The notes below the pieces were generated by a model. The model saw only the letters and a list, made by a program, of their open reading frames with translations, did not search any database and was not told where the DNA came from. A stretch of DNA of 64,000 nt, taken from positions 620,001-684,000 of the forward strand of contig NZ_LAJG01000014.1 in NCBI RefSeq assembly GCF_000970455.1. The letters run 5' to 3'. The stretch is from Devosia soli. GTDB lineage: Bacteria > Pseudomonadota > Alphaproteobacteria > Rhizobiales > Devosiaceae. The position numbers and the translations under genes were made by a program. This document shows, piece by piece, positions 45,570 to 53,915 of the stretch; position 1 is the stretch's first letter, and the number at the start of each line of letters is the position of its first letter.

Positions 45570-46414
45570 GGCTTATCGCCCTCCTCGCGCAGCGTACCGG
45601 GGCTGGTGCGATACCACCCGGTGATCATCGAGCGTAGTTCGTTGAGTGGCCCGGCGAGCAGTACCATCACGATATGGATGATGAAGAACAGCACCAGGAG
45701 CACCATGACGCCGAAATGGATTGTCCGCGCCGTCTGCCGCCCGCCAAAGAGGTCGAGCAGCCATGGCCAGGCCGCGTCCATGCCCGGACTCATGGTCAGG
45801 CCCGTGAGAATGATCAGCGGGAACAGAATAAAGAAAATTCCGAAATAGCTAAGCTTCTGCAGCGGCGAATAGTGGCGCGTGTGATGAAACCTGAACCGCG
45901 CATGGTCGGCGACGTCTTTCGGCAGGCCGGTAATGTCCTGCCCCCTTGGCAAGATATCGCGCCGCAAATGACCGTTAATGAAACTTGCGAGAAACCAGAC
46001 GAAAAGCGCGCCGACAAACACCCAGCCGAAAAAGAAATGAACCACGCGCCCCGTCGCTAGATCACGAAAGGACGGGATTGTCACAGCGCCCGGGAAACCG
46101 ACAAAGGAAGGCTGCTCGGCCGAACCACTCATGCCCAGCACGCCGGTCGTGTCGAAAGTCTTCCCGAACACAGTCGTCTGCCCGCGCGGGCCATCGGGTG
46201 TATTAACCGCACCGATCCTGAGCACCGCATTATCGAACTCGAAGCCCGACTGCTGCCCGATATAAAGCGCAGGATGCGCGTTAAAGATCTGGAGGCCCGA
46301 GAGCAGCAGAAAGAAAAGACAGATCGCCCAGACCCAGTGGGTCACGCGCGTCCAGATCGATTGGCGATAAACCAGCGGCCCTTTTGATGGGCGCGCTGCT
46401 CCCGGCTCTGTCAT
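45566..46414 (-). CDS. Cytochrome b-type membrane subunit (thiosulfate reductase/b561-like)
   Basis: This 282-residue inner-membrane protein has about four to five transmembrane helices and several helix-borne histidines suited to b-haem ligation (TRVTHWVW, GRVVHFFFGWVF, ARTIHFGVM, FIIHIVM). It should pass quinol electrons to the exported molybdoenzyme encoded immediately downstream. It is not the typical MsrQ sequence, so the pair may be a distinct redox system. An ECF-type promoter motif lies 101-126 bases upstream, pointing at this gene. Confidence 0.8.
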   Translation of the reverse strand: MTEPGAARPSKGPLVYRQSIWTRVTHWVWAICLFFLLLSGLQIFNAHPALYIGQQSGFEFDNAVLRIGAVNTPDGPRGQTTVFGKTFDTTGVLGMSGSAEQPSFVGFPGAVTIPSFRDLATGRVVHFFFGWVFVGALFVWFLASFINGHLRRDILPRGQDITGLPKDVADHARFRFHHTRHYSPLQKLSYFGIFFILFPLIILTGLTMSPGMDAAWPWLLDLFGGRQTARTIHFGVMVLLVLFFIIHIVMVLLAGPLNELRSMITGWYRTSPGTLREEGDKP

Positions 46415-46514
46415 CCTGTCCCCCGCTTGCGGTTGCTCCGCTTCAAGTAACGGTAGCGCATCGGCAATTTGCTCGCCATCACGTCAACGTTATGCGTTTG
46501 GCTCGTAAACGCCA

Positions 46515-46540
46515 TTCGCCAAAAGAGAAGTCTGCGTTAC
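46515..46540 (-). promoter_or_regulatory. ECF-type promoter for the cytochrome b/molybdoenzyme operon
   Basis: On the minus strand GTAACG (46540-46535), a 16-base spacer and CGAA (46518-46515) mirror the sigma-gene promoter. This suggests the operon belongs to the regulon of the divergent ECF sigma factor. Confidence 0.6.
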
Positions 46541-46568
46541 GTGCCCCTCGCAATTTCTTTGCGCCACT

Positions 46569-46594
46569 GTAACCTCACCGGGCCATGTGGCGAA
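46569..46594 (+). promoter_or_regulatory. ECF autoregulatory promoter of the sigma factor gene
   Basis: GTAACC (46569-46574), a 16-base spacer and CGAA (46591-46594) match the GTAACC-N16-CGAA motif I recall for Caulobacter SigF. The ATG at 46606 is only 12 bases further, so the leader would be very short. Confidence 0.65.
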
Positions 46595-46605
46595 TGGAGC
46601 CTTGA

Positions 46606-47157
46606 ATGCAGGCGGACGAAACGGAGACACGGCTGCGCACGCTAATGCTGGCTTCGCTTGATGGCGATGCTGCAGCCTATCGTCAGCTGCTCTCGGAATT
46701 GACACGTTACCTGCGGCCCTATTTTGCGCGGCGGCTTAGTCCCGCTCACGCTTCGCACGCGGAGGACCTCGTGCAGGATACTCTGCTCGCCGTACATACG
46801 CGGCGCATGACCTATGATCGCGCCCGCCCCTTTACGGCCTGGCTTCATGCCGTCGCGCACCACAAGTTCGTCGACCACGTTCGTCGCCACGCCATCCGAC
46901 CCACAGTCCCGCTCGAAGACGACGCTCCGGTCTTTGCGGCTGACGACAGCGCCAACGCTGCCGATCGCCTCGATGTCGACGCGGTCTTGAGCGACGTCTC
47001 CCCGCGCACGGCCGACCTCATTCGCCAGACCCGGCTCGAAGGCGCGAGCATCGCCGAGGCCGCCGCGCGCCATGGCATGACCGAAACAGCCGCGAAAGTG
47101 TCTATCCATCGCGGCCTCAAGGCGCTGATGGCCCGATTTGCCGGAGGCGAGAAATGA
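46606..47157 (+). CDS. ECF sigma factor (SigF/ECF16-like)
   Basis: This 183-residue ECF sigma factor has region 2 (HAEDLVQDTLLAVHTRR, about residues 50-66) and region 4 (RLEGASIAEAAARHGMTETAAKVSIHRGLKAL, about 145-175). Its stop overlaps the start of a NrsF-like anti-sigma gene. Its own promoter and the divergent operon share an ECF-type motif, implying positive autoregulation. In Caulobacter the SigF/NrsF pair responds to heavy-metal or oxidative stress; the same trigger here is inferred. Confidence 0.9.
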   Translation: MQADETETRLRTLMLASLDGDAAAYRQLLSELTRYLRPYFARRLSPAHASHAEDLVQDTLLAVHTRRMTYDRARPFTAWLHAVAHHKFVDHVRRHAIRPTVPLEDDAPVFAADDSANAADRLDVDAVLSDVSPRTADLIRQTRLEGASIAEAAARHGMTETAAKVSIHRGLKALMARFAGGEK

Positions 47158-47792
47158 CCGACGATCTCATCGCTCGCCTGGCCGCTGATCTAGAACCCAC
47201 CCCCCGCCATGCCGTCGAGCGCCGCATTCTTCTCTCCCTGCTGATGGGCATGCTGGTGACCGTCCTCTGGGCTTATCTCGTCTTTGACCTGATGCTTGGC
47301 CGCACCTTTGGTGGTGCCGATAGCGTCGCGATGTTCTGGACCAAATTTGGCTATACCCTTGCTCTTGGCCTTCTTGGATTGGCCGCCGCTCCGGTTCTCG
47401 TTCGTCCCGATGGCAGGATCATCTGGCCGCTGGTGGGTGCCGGCCTTCTCGCCCTTATGGCGCTTGGCTCCGGCACCATGATGTGGATGCGCGCCGACTG
47501 GCCCATGGACATGCTCATGGGCCGCACGGCCATGGTCTGCCCATGGCTGATCGTGCTGGCTGCCCTTCCCGTGCTCATTGCGCTGCTCGCCGCCATGCGC
47601 CGCCTTGCGCCGCGCTCGCCTGCCATGGCCGGCCTCGCGGCTGGCCTTGTCGCCGGTGGCTTTGGCGCCTGGGTCTATGCCTTCTACTGCGGCGAAACCG
47701 GCATGATGTTCATCGCCGTCTGGTATTCGCTGGGGATTGGGCTTACGGCGCTGCTAGGGGCCGCCTTGGGCCGGACACTGTTGCGCTGGTAG
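47154..47792 (+). CDS. NrsF-like anti-sigma factor (DUF1109)
   Basis: This 212-residue inner-membrane protein has about six transmembrane helices after a short cytoplasmic N-terminus (DDLIARLAADLEP) that probably binds the sigma factor. Cys129 (MVCPW) and Cys179 (FYCGE) correspond in position to conserved cysteines reported as important for stress sensing in NrsF. It overlaps the sigma gene by 4 bases. Oxidation or metal binding at these cysteines may release the sigma factor; this is by analogy. Confidence 0.88.
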   Translation: MTDDLIARLAADLEPTPRHAVERRILLSLLMGMLVTVLWAYLVFDLMLGRTFGGADSVAMFWTKFGYTLALGLLGLAAAPVLVRPDGRIIWPLVGAGLLALMALGSGTMMWMRADWPMDMLMGRTAMVCPWLIVLAALPVLIALLAAMRRLAPRSPAMAGLAAGLVAGGFGAWVYAFYCGETGMMFIAVWYSLGIGLTALLGAALGRTLLRW

Positions 47793-47803
47793 CCAAAGCT
47801 ACC

Positions 47804-47873
47804 GTCATTCCCGCGGAAGCGGGAACCTCTGCTCAGGGCAATATAGCTGAGGTCCCCGCATCCGCGGGATGAC
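47804..47873. repeat. GTCATTCCCGC-type palindromic repeat, copy 1
   Basis: This repeat begins GTCATTCCCGCGGAAGCGGG and ends CATCCGCGGGATGAC, so the outer ends are inverted. Smaller stems lie in each half. It is one of four copies in the window (also 53804, 59643 and 63114). It follows the anti-sigma gene. Confidence 0.75.
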
Positions 47874-47933
47874 ACGGGGAGACAACCAGGGGTCCGAGCC
47901 GATCTTGATCCAGAGTAAAGGCGTATAGGACGC

Positions 47934-48584
47934 CTATTCGTCACGCGCGGCCCAGTTCATGCCGCGCCGCATGATCGTTGCCATATTGGCGTTCTCGAAT
48001 TCCTTGGCCTGGTGCCCGAGCGTCATGTGGAACACCTTGCCCTTGCCATGCCGGCGCTTCCAGACGACGGGCATCACCACACCATTGATCCATGCAGCAT
48101 GCTCGCCGGTAAAGGTCGTCGTCGCCAAAACCTCGTTCGAGGGATCGACATGCATGTAATACTGCTCTGACTTGTAAGGGAAACTGGTCGGAATTCCCGC
48201 CATGATCGGGTCTTCCGGCTTGGTCACGTCAACGGTGTAGTCGATGATATTGCCTGGATGCGCAACCCATTGGCCACCAACCATGAACTGATAGTCCACC
48301 GCCTCGCGGAACGCATCGCTCATCCCGCCATGATGGCCGGCAAGGCCGACGCCGTTCTGCACTGCCTTGGTGAGGTTTTCCACCTCGTCCTTGGCAATCT
48401 TGCTCATCGTGAAGATGGGGATGATCAGCGACAGGTCGTGGATCGAGGGATCGGCGAAAGCGCTGGTTTCGGTTGCCGTCCGCACCGAGTAACCATCCTC
48501 GTGCAGCCAGCGACGATAGATCGTCGCGCATTCTTCCGGATCGTGGCCTTCCCAGCCGCCATAAACGATCAACGCACTGCGCAT
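47934..48584 (-). CDS. ThuA-like domain protein
   Basis: This 216-residue single-domain protein has a class I glutamine amidotransferase-like fold of the ThuA type (ALIVYGGWEGHDPEE, GVGLAGHHGGMSDAF, YMHVDPSNEVLATT, GRHGKGKVFHMTLGHQ-like end). ThuA proteins are linked to trehalose and related disaccharide utilisation, but their chemistry is poorly defined. This copy is distinct from the one inside the thu operon and stands alone between a repeat and a divergent nucleotidase. Substrate unknown. Confidence 0.82.
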   Translation of the reverse strand: MRSALIVYGGWEGHDPEECATIYRRWLHEDGYSVRTATETSAFADPSIHDLSLIIPIFTMSKIAKDEVENLTKAVQNGVGLAGHHGGMSDAFREAVDYQFMVGGQWVAHPGNIIDYTVDVTKPEDPIMAGIPTSFPYKSEQYYMHVDPSNEVLATTTFTGEHAAWINGVVMPVVWKRRHGKGKVFHMTLGHQAKEFENANMATIMRRGMNWAARDE

Positions 48585-48832
48585 CGGGTATTCCCCCTCA
48601 AATCAACGGGGCGGAGAATACCCGACTGAGCTGGTATTGAAAGCCCATTCGGCGCCTCGATTTTAAGCGGTGTTTTGACCATGCCGGCCTGAGGAAATTG
48701 AGCCCGGCAACCACTTTCCACTGTCACAATTAGCTGGTTAACTCTTGTCCATGCTTCGCCGGTCCAGCGCGGAAACGCGCCGGAAACCAGCGATCGAAGC
48801 AGGCTTTGCTCACCGCAAGAAGGACAACAGGG

Positions 48833-50434
48833 ATGAAGAAACTTTTGTTGAGCGCTAGTGCGCTCACGCTCTGCGCCGGTTTTTCGACTGCCGCCCATGC
48901 CGAATTCACGCTGAACATCCTGCACATCAACGACTTCCATTCGCGCTTCGACCCGATCACCGGATCGGATTCGAACTGCGACGCAGACACTGACGCTGCC
49001 GGCGAATGCTTTGGTGGCATCGCCCGCCTCAAGACCATCATCGACGACACCCGCGCCAAGTATCAGGATGGTAACTCGCTCCTGCTCTCGGCCGGCGATA
49101 ATTTCCAGGGCTCGCTCTACTACACGACCTATAAGTCCAAGGTCGTCTCGGACTTCTTCAATCAAATGGGCTTTGACGTCGTTGCCACCGGCAACCACGA
49201 ATTTGACGACGGCCCGGAAGAGTTCCTCAAATTCATCGAAGCGGCCAAATTTCCAATCATCGGCGGCAATTTCGACGTTACCAAGGATGAGGGCCTGCGC
49301 GGCAAGATCGAGGGCTCGATCGTCGTCGAAGTCGGCGGCGAAAAGATCGGCATCATCGGCGCTACCACCGAAGACACTCCCGAAATTGCCTCGCCCGGCG
49401 ATGTCGAGTTCCATGACGTCATCCAGTACGTGCGCGGCGCCTCGGAAGCGCTCGACGCCGCTGGCGTCAACAAGATCATTCTCCTCAGCCACATCGGTTA
49501 CACCGAAGATCTCAACGTTGCCGCTTCGCTGCCGCTCGTCGATGTGATCGTCGGCGGCCATAGCCACACGCTCCTTTCCAACACCGACGAAGGCGCGGCC
49601 GGCCCCTATCCGACCATGGTCAAGAACCCTGAGGGCGTCGAAGTGCCGGTGGTTCAGGCCAATCAATATGGCAAATATCTCGGCGACATCGCGATCACCT
49701 GGGACGATAACGGCGTCGTCACCAAGGCCGAAGGCGAACCCTACCTGATCGACGCTTCCGTCAACGCCGATGAAGACTTCAAGGGCCAGCTGGCCGAACT
49801 TGCCGCGCCGATCGAGGAGGCAACAAGCCAGGTCATCGGTTCCACTACCGAAAAGCTCGAAGGCGCCCGCGAAGTCTGCCGCGTGCAGGAATGCTCCATG
49901 GGCAATCTCCTTGCCGATGCCATCCTCGACCGCGTCGCCGATCAGGGTGCCACCATCGCCTTCCAGAATGGCGGCGGCATCCGCGCTTCCATCGATGCCG
50001 GTGACATCACCGTCGGCGACGTGCTGACGGTCCTGCCGTTCTCCAACACTCTCGCTACTGTGCAGGTCAGCGGTGCCGACGTCGTTGAGGCCCTCGAAAA
50101 CGGCGTCAGCGATGTCGAGAACGGCGCCGGTCGTTTCGCCCAGGTTGCCGGGCTGAAATACACCTACACGCTTTCCAAGCCTGCCGGCGAGCGCGTGAGC
50201 GAAGTGATGGTCAAGGGCGAAGGCGACACCTGGGTGCCGATCGATGAAGACGCCACCTACACCGTCGTCACCAACAACTATGTCCGCAGCGGCGGCGACG
50301 GCTTTGAAAGTTTCGCCTCGGGCGAAAATCCCTATGACTTCGGCCCGCCGCTCGAACAGGTCGTGGCCGACTACCTTGCCAAGCTCGGCGGCGAATACAC
50401 GCCCTATACCGATGGCCGCATCACGATAAAATAA
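48833..50434 (+). CDS. Periplasmic 5'-nucleotidase / metallophosphatase
   Basis: This 533-residue protein has a Sec signal peptide (residues 1-23, ending AAHA), an N-terminal calcineurin-like metallophosphatase domain (ILHINDFHSRFDP, GDNFQGS, TGNHEFDDG, GGHSHT) and a C-terminal 5'-nucleotidase domain (NGGGIRASIDAG, VVTNNYVRSGGDGF). It should hydrolyse extracellular nucleotides and release nucleosides and phosphate, which fits the BMP-type importer elsewhere in the window. ATG 48833 was preferred over 48806 because it begins the signal peptide. A hairpin terminator follows. Confidence 0.9.
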   Translation: MKKLLLSASALTLCAGFSTAAHAEFTLNILHINDFHSRFDPITGSDSNCDADTDAAGECFGGIARLKTIIDDTRAKYQDGNSLLLSAGDNFQGSLYYTTYKSKVVSDFFNQMGFDVVATGNHEFDDGPEEFLKFIEAAKFPIIGGNFDVTKDEGLRGKIEGSIVVEVGGEKIGIIGATTEDTPEIASPGDVEFHDVIQYVRGASEALDAAGVNKIILLSHIGYTEDLNVAASLPLVDVIVGGHSHTLLSNTDEGAAGPYPTMVKNPEGVEVPVVQANQYGKYLGDIAITWDDNGVVTKAEGEPYLIDASVNADEDFKGQLAELAAPIEEATSQVIGSTTEKLEGAREVCRVQECSMGNLLADAILDRVADQGATIAFQNGGGIRASIDAGDITVGDVLTVLPFSNTLATVQVSGADVVEALENGVSDVENGAGRFAQVAGLKYTYTLSKPAGERVSEVMVKGEGDTWVPIDEDATYTVVTNNYVRSGGDGFESFASGENPYDFGPPLEQVVADYLAKLGGEYTPYTDGRITIK

Positions 50435-50452
50435 GCGAACCAAAAAGCACGA

Positions 50453-50474
50453 AGGGCGCCCCACCGGGCGCCCT
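50453..50474. terminator. Bidirectional terminator, nucleotidase/GlsB
   Basis: AGGGCGCC (50453-50460) pairs with GGCGCCCT (50467-50474) around CCACCG. TTCTTTT follows on the plus strand, and a GCTTTTT tract follows 5 bases further on the minus strand. It separates convergent genes. Confidence 0.75.
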
Positions 50475-50485
50475 ATTCTTTTGGC

Positions 50486-50737
50486 TCAGGTCCGTCGCGC
50501 CAATTGGCCCCAGGCGAGAAGCACGATGATCGCGCCAATGATGGCGCCAATGAAATTCGCTCCGTCCCCTGGCCCATACCAGCCAATCTGTTGCCCGAGC
50601 CATGTCGCAACCACGGAGCCTACGATACCCAGCACCGTGGTGAGGATAAATCCTCGCGGCTTGTTCGGCCCCGGCGTCAGCCATTTCGCGATCATCCCTG
50701 CAAAAAATCCGACAATGATTGCCCAGACGATGTCCAT
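50486..50737 (-). CDS. GlsB/YeaQ/YmgE-family membrane protein
   Basis: This 83-residue protein has three hydrophobic helices and the family motif GFFAGMIAKWLTPG near the start. These transglycosylase-associated proteins are inner-membrane and often stress-induced, with no defined biochemical activity. The C-terminus (LARRT) is short. It converges with the nucleotidase and shares a terminator. No EcfG-type promoter was found upstream. Confidence 0.9.
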   Translation of the reverse strand: MDIVWAIIVGFFAGMIAKWLTPGPNKPRGFILTTVLGIVGSVVATWLGQQIGWYGPGDGANFIGAIIGAIIVLLAWGQLARRT

Positions 50738-50905
50738 CGATGCCCCCGTGGAAATGCTCGACGACTAGATCGGTAGCTCACCCCGATCTTGCAAGTGTGA
50801 TCGCCCCGGTTCTTTTGTGATCAACGTTCTTGCAACCTCGCGACTCCCGTTTCGTTCATCCCGCCGTCTCAAGTGGGGGGCATAGACCCACAGAGGTGTT
50901 TGAAA

Positions 50906-51541
50906 ATGAAACGTACTTTTATTGCTACTGCCTTCGCTTCTCTTCTCGCCACCAGTGCCCTTCCCGCCCTCGCCGAGGGTGATCTGAGCCTCGGCGCCGA
51001 TGCCGGCAGCACCGTTTCGGTGAGCGCCGGCAATTCCGGCCTCGATGCCGGTGCCAATCTCGGCACAGACATCACCGCCAATAGCGACAGCACCAGCGCT
51101 GTGATCGGCAGCAACACCTCGATCGGCGCAGGCCTGCAGTCCGGCTCCAGCGCCAATGCTGCAGTGACGAGCAACACGAGTGTTGTGGCCAATCCCTCGA
51201 CCACTGGCAGCGCGTCGGCTGGCGCCAATGCCAATGGCAACGCGGTGGTCAATGCTGGCGATAACGTCGCCGTCACCTCGACCAACAACGCAGCCGCAGG
51301 GATCGACCTGCGCGACCTCGATAGCTCGCGCGTCAGCATCGTGCTGGTCTCGAGCGTGAATGCCGATGTCCTGGGCCAGACCATCTCGCTCGAAAACAAT
51401 GCGAGTCTTGCCGCAGCGGTGGACGACAACGCAGCCATCCGCGCCAAGCTCGACGCCGCTGGCTACGCGGCTTCCGACGTCGTGGCCCTCAAGGGCAACA
51501 TGGACGGCACCCTTCTCGTCTTTGTCGACGATCAGGCTTGA
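50906..51541 (+). CDS. Exported Asn/Ser/Gly/Ala-rich protein, unknown family
   Basis: This 211-residue protein has a clear Sec signal peptide (about residues 1-24, MKRTFIATA... ending LPALAEG). A low-complexity region follows from about 25 to 130, built from short Asn, Ser, Gly, Ala, Thr and Val segments (for example SANAAVTSNTSVV). A better-structured, acidic C-terminal domain occupies about 135-211 (ending VALKGNMDGTLLVFVDDQA). ATG 50906 has a GAGG site. A perfect 15-pair terminator follows, so it is a well-expressed single gene. I do not recognise a family. A periplasmic or extracellular structural role is only a guess. Confidence 0.75.
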   Translation: MKRTFIATAFASLLATSALPALAEGDLSLGADAGSTVSVSAGNSGLDAGANLGTDITANSDSTSAVIGSNTSIGAGLQSGSSANAAVTSNTSVVANPSTTGSASAGANANGNAVVNAGDNVAVTSTNNAAAGIDLRDLDSSRVSIVLVSSVNADVLGQTISLENNASLAAAVDDNAAIRAKLDAAGYAASDVVALKGNMDGTLLVFVDDQA

Positions 51542-51553
51542 TCGGAACGAAAA

Positions 51554-51586
51554 ATGAAAAGGCCCGGCTCTGCCGGGCCTTTTCAT
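51554..51586. terminator. Perfect 15-bp hairpin terminator
   Basis: ATGAAAAGGCCCGGC (51554-51568) pairs fully with 51572-51586 around TCT. Its symmetric A/T flanks allow termination of the exported-protein gene and, from the other side, of the thu operon. Confidence 0.85.
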
Positions 51587-51729
51587 GGTGGAGGCAAGAA
51601 CTCCCATAACCGCCGCCTGGTCGGGCATTGCGCTCAAACGACGCCCATCCGCCAATCGCAAACAGCCGCAGGTTGACGCCATCTACTATGGCGTTGAAAA
51701 AACGCCGGGAAATTCCCGGCGCATAAGCC

Positions 51730-52773
51730 TCAGACCTTATGTTCACTGCGGTCGCGATCCGTGACGGTCGCCAGATCCAGTACCTTCTGGATATTTGTCG
51801 CGTGGCGGAAGCTCGGCTCAAGGTTCTGGCCCGAACGGACAGCCTCGACGAACCGCATATAGTTGGTCGGCACCGGATCGACGGCAACTTCCGTCCAGGT
51901 GCCTGTTTCGATGTCGTCGCCGAGGCAGGTCAGCAGCTTCGACCAATCGTGCCGATGCTGGATTTCCACCGAACCTTTTTCGCCATAGATGCGAAGGCGC
52001 AGTTCGTTGAAGTGCCCCGTCGCCCAGCGTGTCGCGTGGATCACGCCCAGCGCGCCGTTTTCAAGCTGCGCCGTCATGGCGAAGCTGTCATTGGCGTCGA
52101 GATCATACTCACCGATCTTGTTGTTCTCGGCCTTCGAGAACGTTTCGAGACGGCAGAACACCTTGGAAAAATCGCTGCCCGCGCCATAGGCTGCGAAATC
52201 GAGGATATGAACGCCGATATCGCCAAGCACGCCATTGGAGCCGTGCTTTTTCGACAGGCGCCAGAGCCACTGGCTTTCCGTGCGCCAATCGCCCCACGCC
52301 TTCGAGACCAGCCAGCTCTGCAGGTAGCTCGCCTCGAAATGCTTGACGGTGCCCACCTGCCCCGACTGCACGATCTCGCGCGCTTTTTGCAGCTGCGCCA
52401 CATTGCGATAGGTCAGGTTGACCATGTTGATGAGGCCGAGCCGCTCTGCGGTTTCGGTCATTTCCATGGCCTTGGCATAATCGGTCGCGAGCGGCTTTTC
52501 GCAGAACACGTGCTTGCCTGCATTCAGCGCCGCCATGGTGGTCGGATGGTGAATGCTGTCCGGCGTCACATTGGCAATGGCATCGAATTCGCCCCAGGCA
52601 AGCGCCGCATCGAGCGAACCGAAGCCACGCTCGATCCCATGCGTTTGGTTGAACGCCTCGACGCGTGCCGGATCGACGTCCACGCCACCTGCCAGGGTCA
52701 CGCCCTCAATCGCTGCAAAATGCTTGGCATGCTGGTTTGCCATGCCGCCGGTACCCAGAATGAGGATACGCAT
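51730..52773 (-). CDS. thuB: ThuB-like Gfo/Idh/MocA oxidoreductase
   Basis: This NAD(P)-dependent dehydrogenase of 347 residues has the nucleotide-binding motif ILGTGGMANQHAKHF at its start and the family motif FCEKPLA near residue 94. Position and type match ThuB, the last gene of the rhizobial thuEFGKAB operon, where ThuA and ThuB act together on trehalose-type disaccharides; 3-keto intermediates are likely. ATG 52773 starts the Rossmann strand and is preferred to 52797. It is separated from thuA by a double-hairpin repeat. Confidence 0.88.
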   Translation of the reverse strand: MRILILGTGGMANQHAKHFAAIEGVTLAGGVDVDPARVEAFNQTHGIERGFGSLDAALAWGEFDAIANVTPDSIHHPTTMAALNAGKHVFCEKPLATDYAKAMEMTETAERLGLINMVNLTYRNVAQLQKAREIVQSGQVGTVKHFEASYLQSWLVSKAWGDWRTESQWLWRLSKKHGSNGVLGDIGVHILDFAAYGAGSDFSKVFCRLETFSKAENNKIGEYDLDANDSFAMTAQLENGALGVIHATRWATGHFNELRLRIYGEKGSVEIQHRHDWSKLLTCLGDDIETGTWTEVAVDPVPTNYMRFVEAVRSGQNLEPSFRHATNIQKVLDLATVTDRDRSEHKV

Positions 52774-52860
52774 TCTTCTGATTTCCTTGGCCGCCACAAC
52801 GACCGTCTGATTGTTTCACTAGTCGAAGCTGCAAAGAGCCTCGATACCTGTCCCGTCGAC

Positions 52861-52934
52861 ATCGCCCGGCTTGTCCGGGCGATCCAGTGACACGCTAGTA
52901 CCGTCCGCAGGTTGCCCGGACAAGCCGGGCAACC
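52861..52934. repeat. Paired inverted hairpins between thuA and thuB
   Basis: Two hairpins sit 26 bases apart. The first is ATCGCCCGG (52861-52869) with CCGGGCGAT (52875-52883). The second is GGTTGCCCGG (52910-52919) with CCGGGCAACC (52925-52934). Their loops, CTTGT and ACAAG, are reverse complements, so the second hairpin is an inverted copy of the first. Confidence 0.75.
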
Positions 52935-52951
52935 GACAGACGAACACGTCT

Positions 52952-53740
52952 CTACTTCTTCACTTCGCCCGCATGGTCGGCCGCGCTCAGCTTGGCGCCA
53001 CGTTCCTCGATCTTTTCGATCGCTTCGCCGACCGGGGTATTCGGCGCCTTCATCAGGTGCGCGTGACGATCCCCGCTATAGGCCCAGTTGACCGCATTGC
53101 GCAGCACCTGGCCGACATTGGCGTCGTGATAGGTCGGGTAGGTTTCGTGGCCCGGACGGAAATAGAAGATATTGCCGGCGCCACGGCGATAGGTGAGGCC
53201 CGAACGGAACACTTCGCCGCCCTGGAACCAGGAGACGAAAACCGTCTCGAGCGGCTCCGGCACGGTGAAGGGCTCGCCATACATTTCTTCATATTCGAGC
53301 TCGAAGTAGGCCGGCAGGCCCTTGGCGATCGGATGGCCCGGATTGACGACCCAAAGACGTTCGCGTTCACCCGCTTCGCGCCAGTGCAGATTCGCCGGCG
53401 ATCCCATCAGGCCCTTGAACACCTTGGAGTGGTGGCCCGAATGGAGGACGATCAGGCCCATACCCTGCCAGACATGCTCCATCACGCGCTTGACGACAGC
53501 ATCATCGACCTTGTCATGCGCCGCATGCCCCCACCAGAGCAGCACGTCGGTCTCGGCAAGCACCGAATCGGTCAGGCCGTGTTCCGGCTCCTGCAGCGTC
53601 GTGGTCTTCACGCTCAGGTTGCCGTCCTGCTTCAGCAGCGAGGCAATCTGGTTGTGCATGCCGTTTGGATAGTTTTCTGCGACGACCTTGTTCTTCTGCT
53701 CGTGGACATTTTCGCCCCAGACCAGGGTACGGATCGGCAT
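52952..53740 (-). CDS. thuA: ThuA, disaccharide utilisation protein
   Basis: This 262-residue ThuA family protein ([44 protein letters not shown]-type end) lies in the thu operon downstream of the ATPase. In Sinorhizobium and Agrobacterium, ThuA and ThuB are needed to use trehalose and related disaccharides. ATG 53740 has a GGAG site; the long in-frame extension to 54013 runs through a repeat and into thuK. It is larger than the second ThuA-like protein in this window. Confidence 0.9.
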   Translation of the reverse strand: MPIRTLVWGENVHEQKNKVVAENYPNGMHNQIASLLKQDGNLSVKTTTLQEPEHGLTDSVLAETDVLLWWGHAAHDKVDDAVVKRVMEHVWQGMGLIVLHSGHHSKVFKGLMGSPANLHWREAGERERLWVVNPGHPIAKGLPAYFELEYEEMYGEPFTVPEPLETVFVSWFQGGEVFRSGLTYRRGAGNIFYFRPGHETYPTYHDANVGQVLRNAVNWAYSGDRHAHLMKAPNTPVGEAIEKIEERGAKLSAADHAGEVKK

Positions 53741-53803
53741 GGCTATTCTCCTAATTTCCCGGCGCAGCGGGGAGGCGCTGGCCATTGGGTCGGTTTCTTG
53801 ACG

Positions 53804-53865
53804 TCGTTCCCGCGAAAGCGGGAATCTCCTTTCTCGGGGAGATTCCCGCTTTCGCGGCAGCGACA
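53804..53865. repeat. GTCATTCCCGC-type palindromic repeat, copy 2
   Basis: This copy begins GTCGTTCCCGCGAAAGCGGG and ends CCCGCTTTCGCGGCAGCGAC. It sits between thuK and thuA within the operon and could modulate read-through. Confidence 0.75.
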
Positions 53866-53915
53866 GATTGGACGGGAAAGATGACGATGCTGGGACCGTC
53901 ACCCTCGATTTTGGA

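Noticed and set aside
48569..50464. 631-codon open frame on the minus strand
   Set aside because: It lies antisense to the clear 5'-nucleotidase gene and shows no family motifs; long antisense frames are expected at this GC content.
51739..52890. 383-codon plus-strand frame opposite thuB
   Set aside because: It mirrors the Gfo/Idh/MocA gene, has no start signals and includes repeat sequence.
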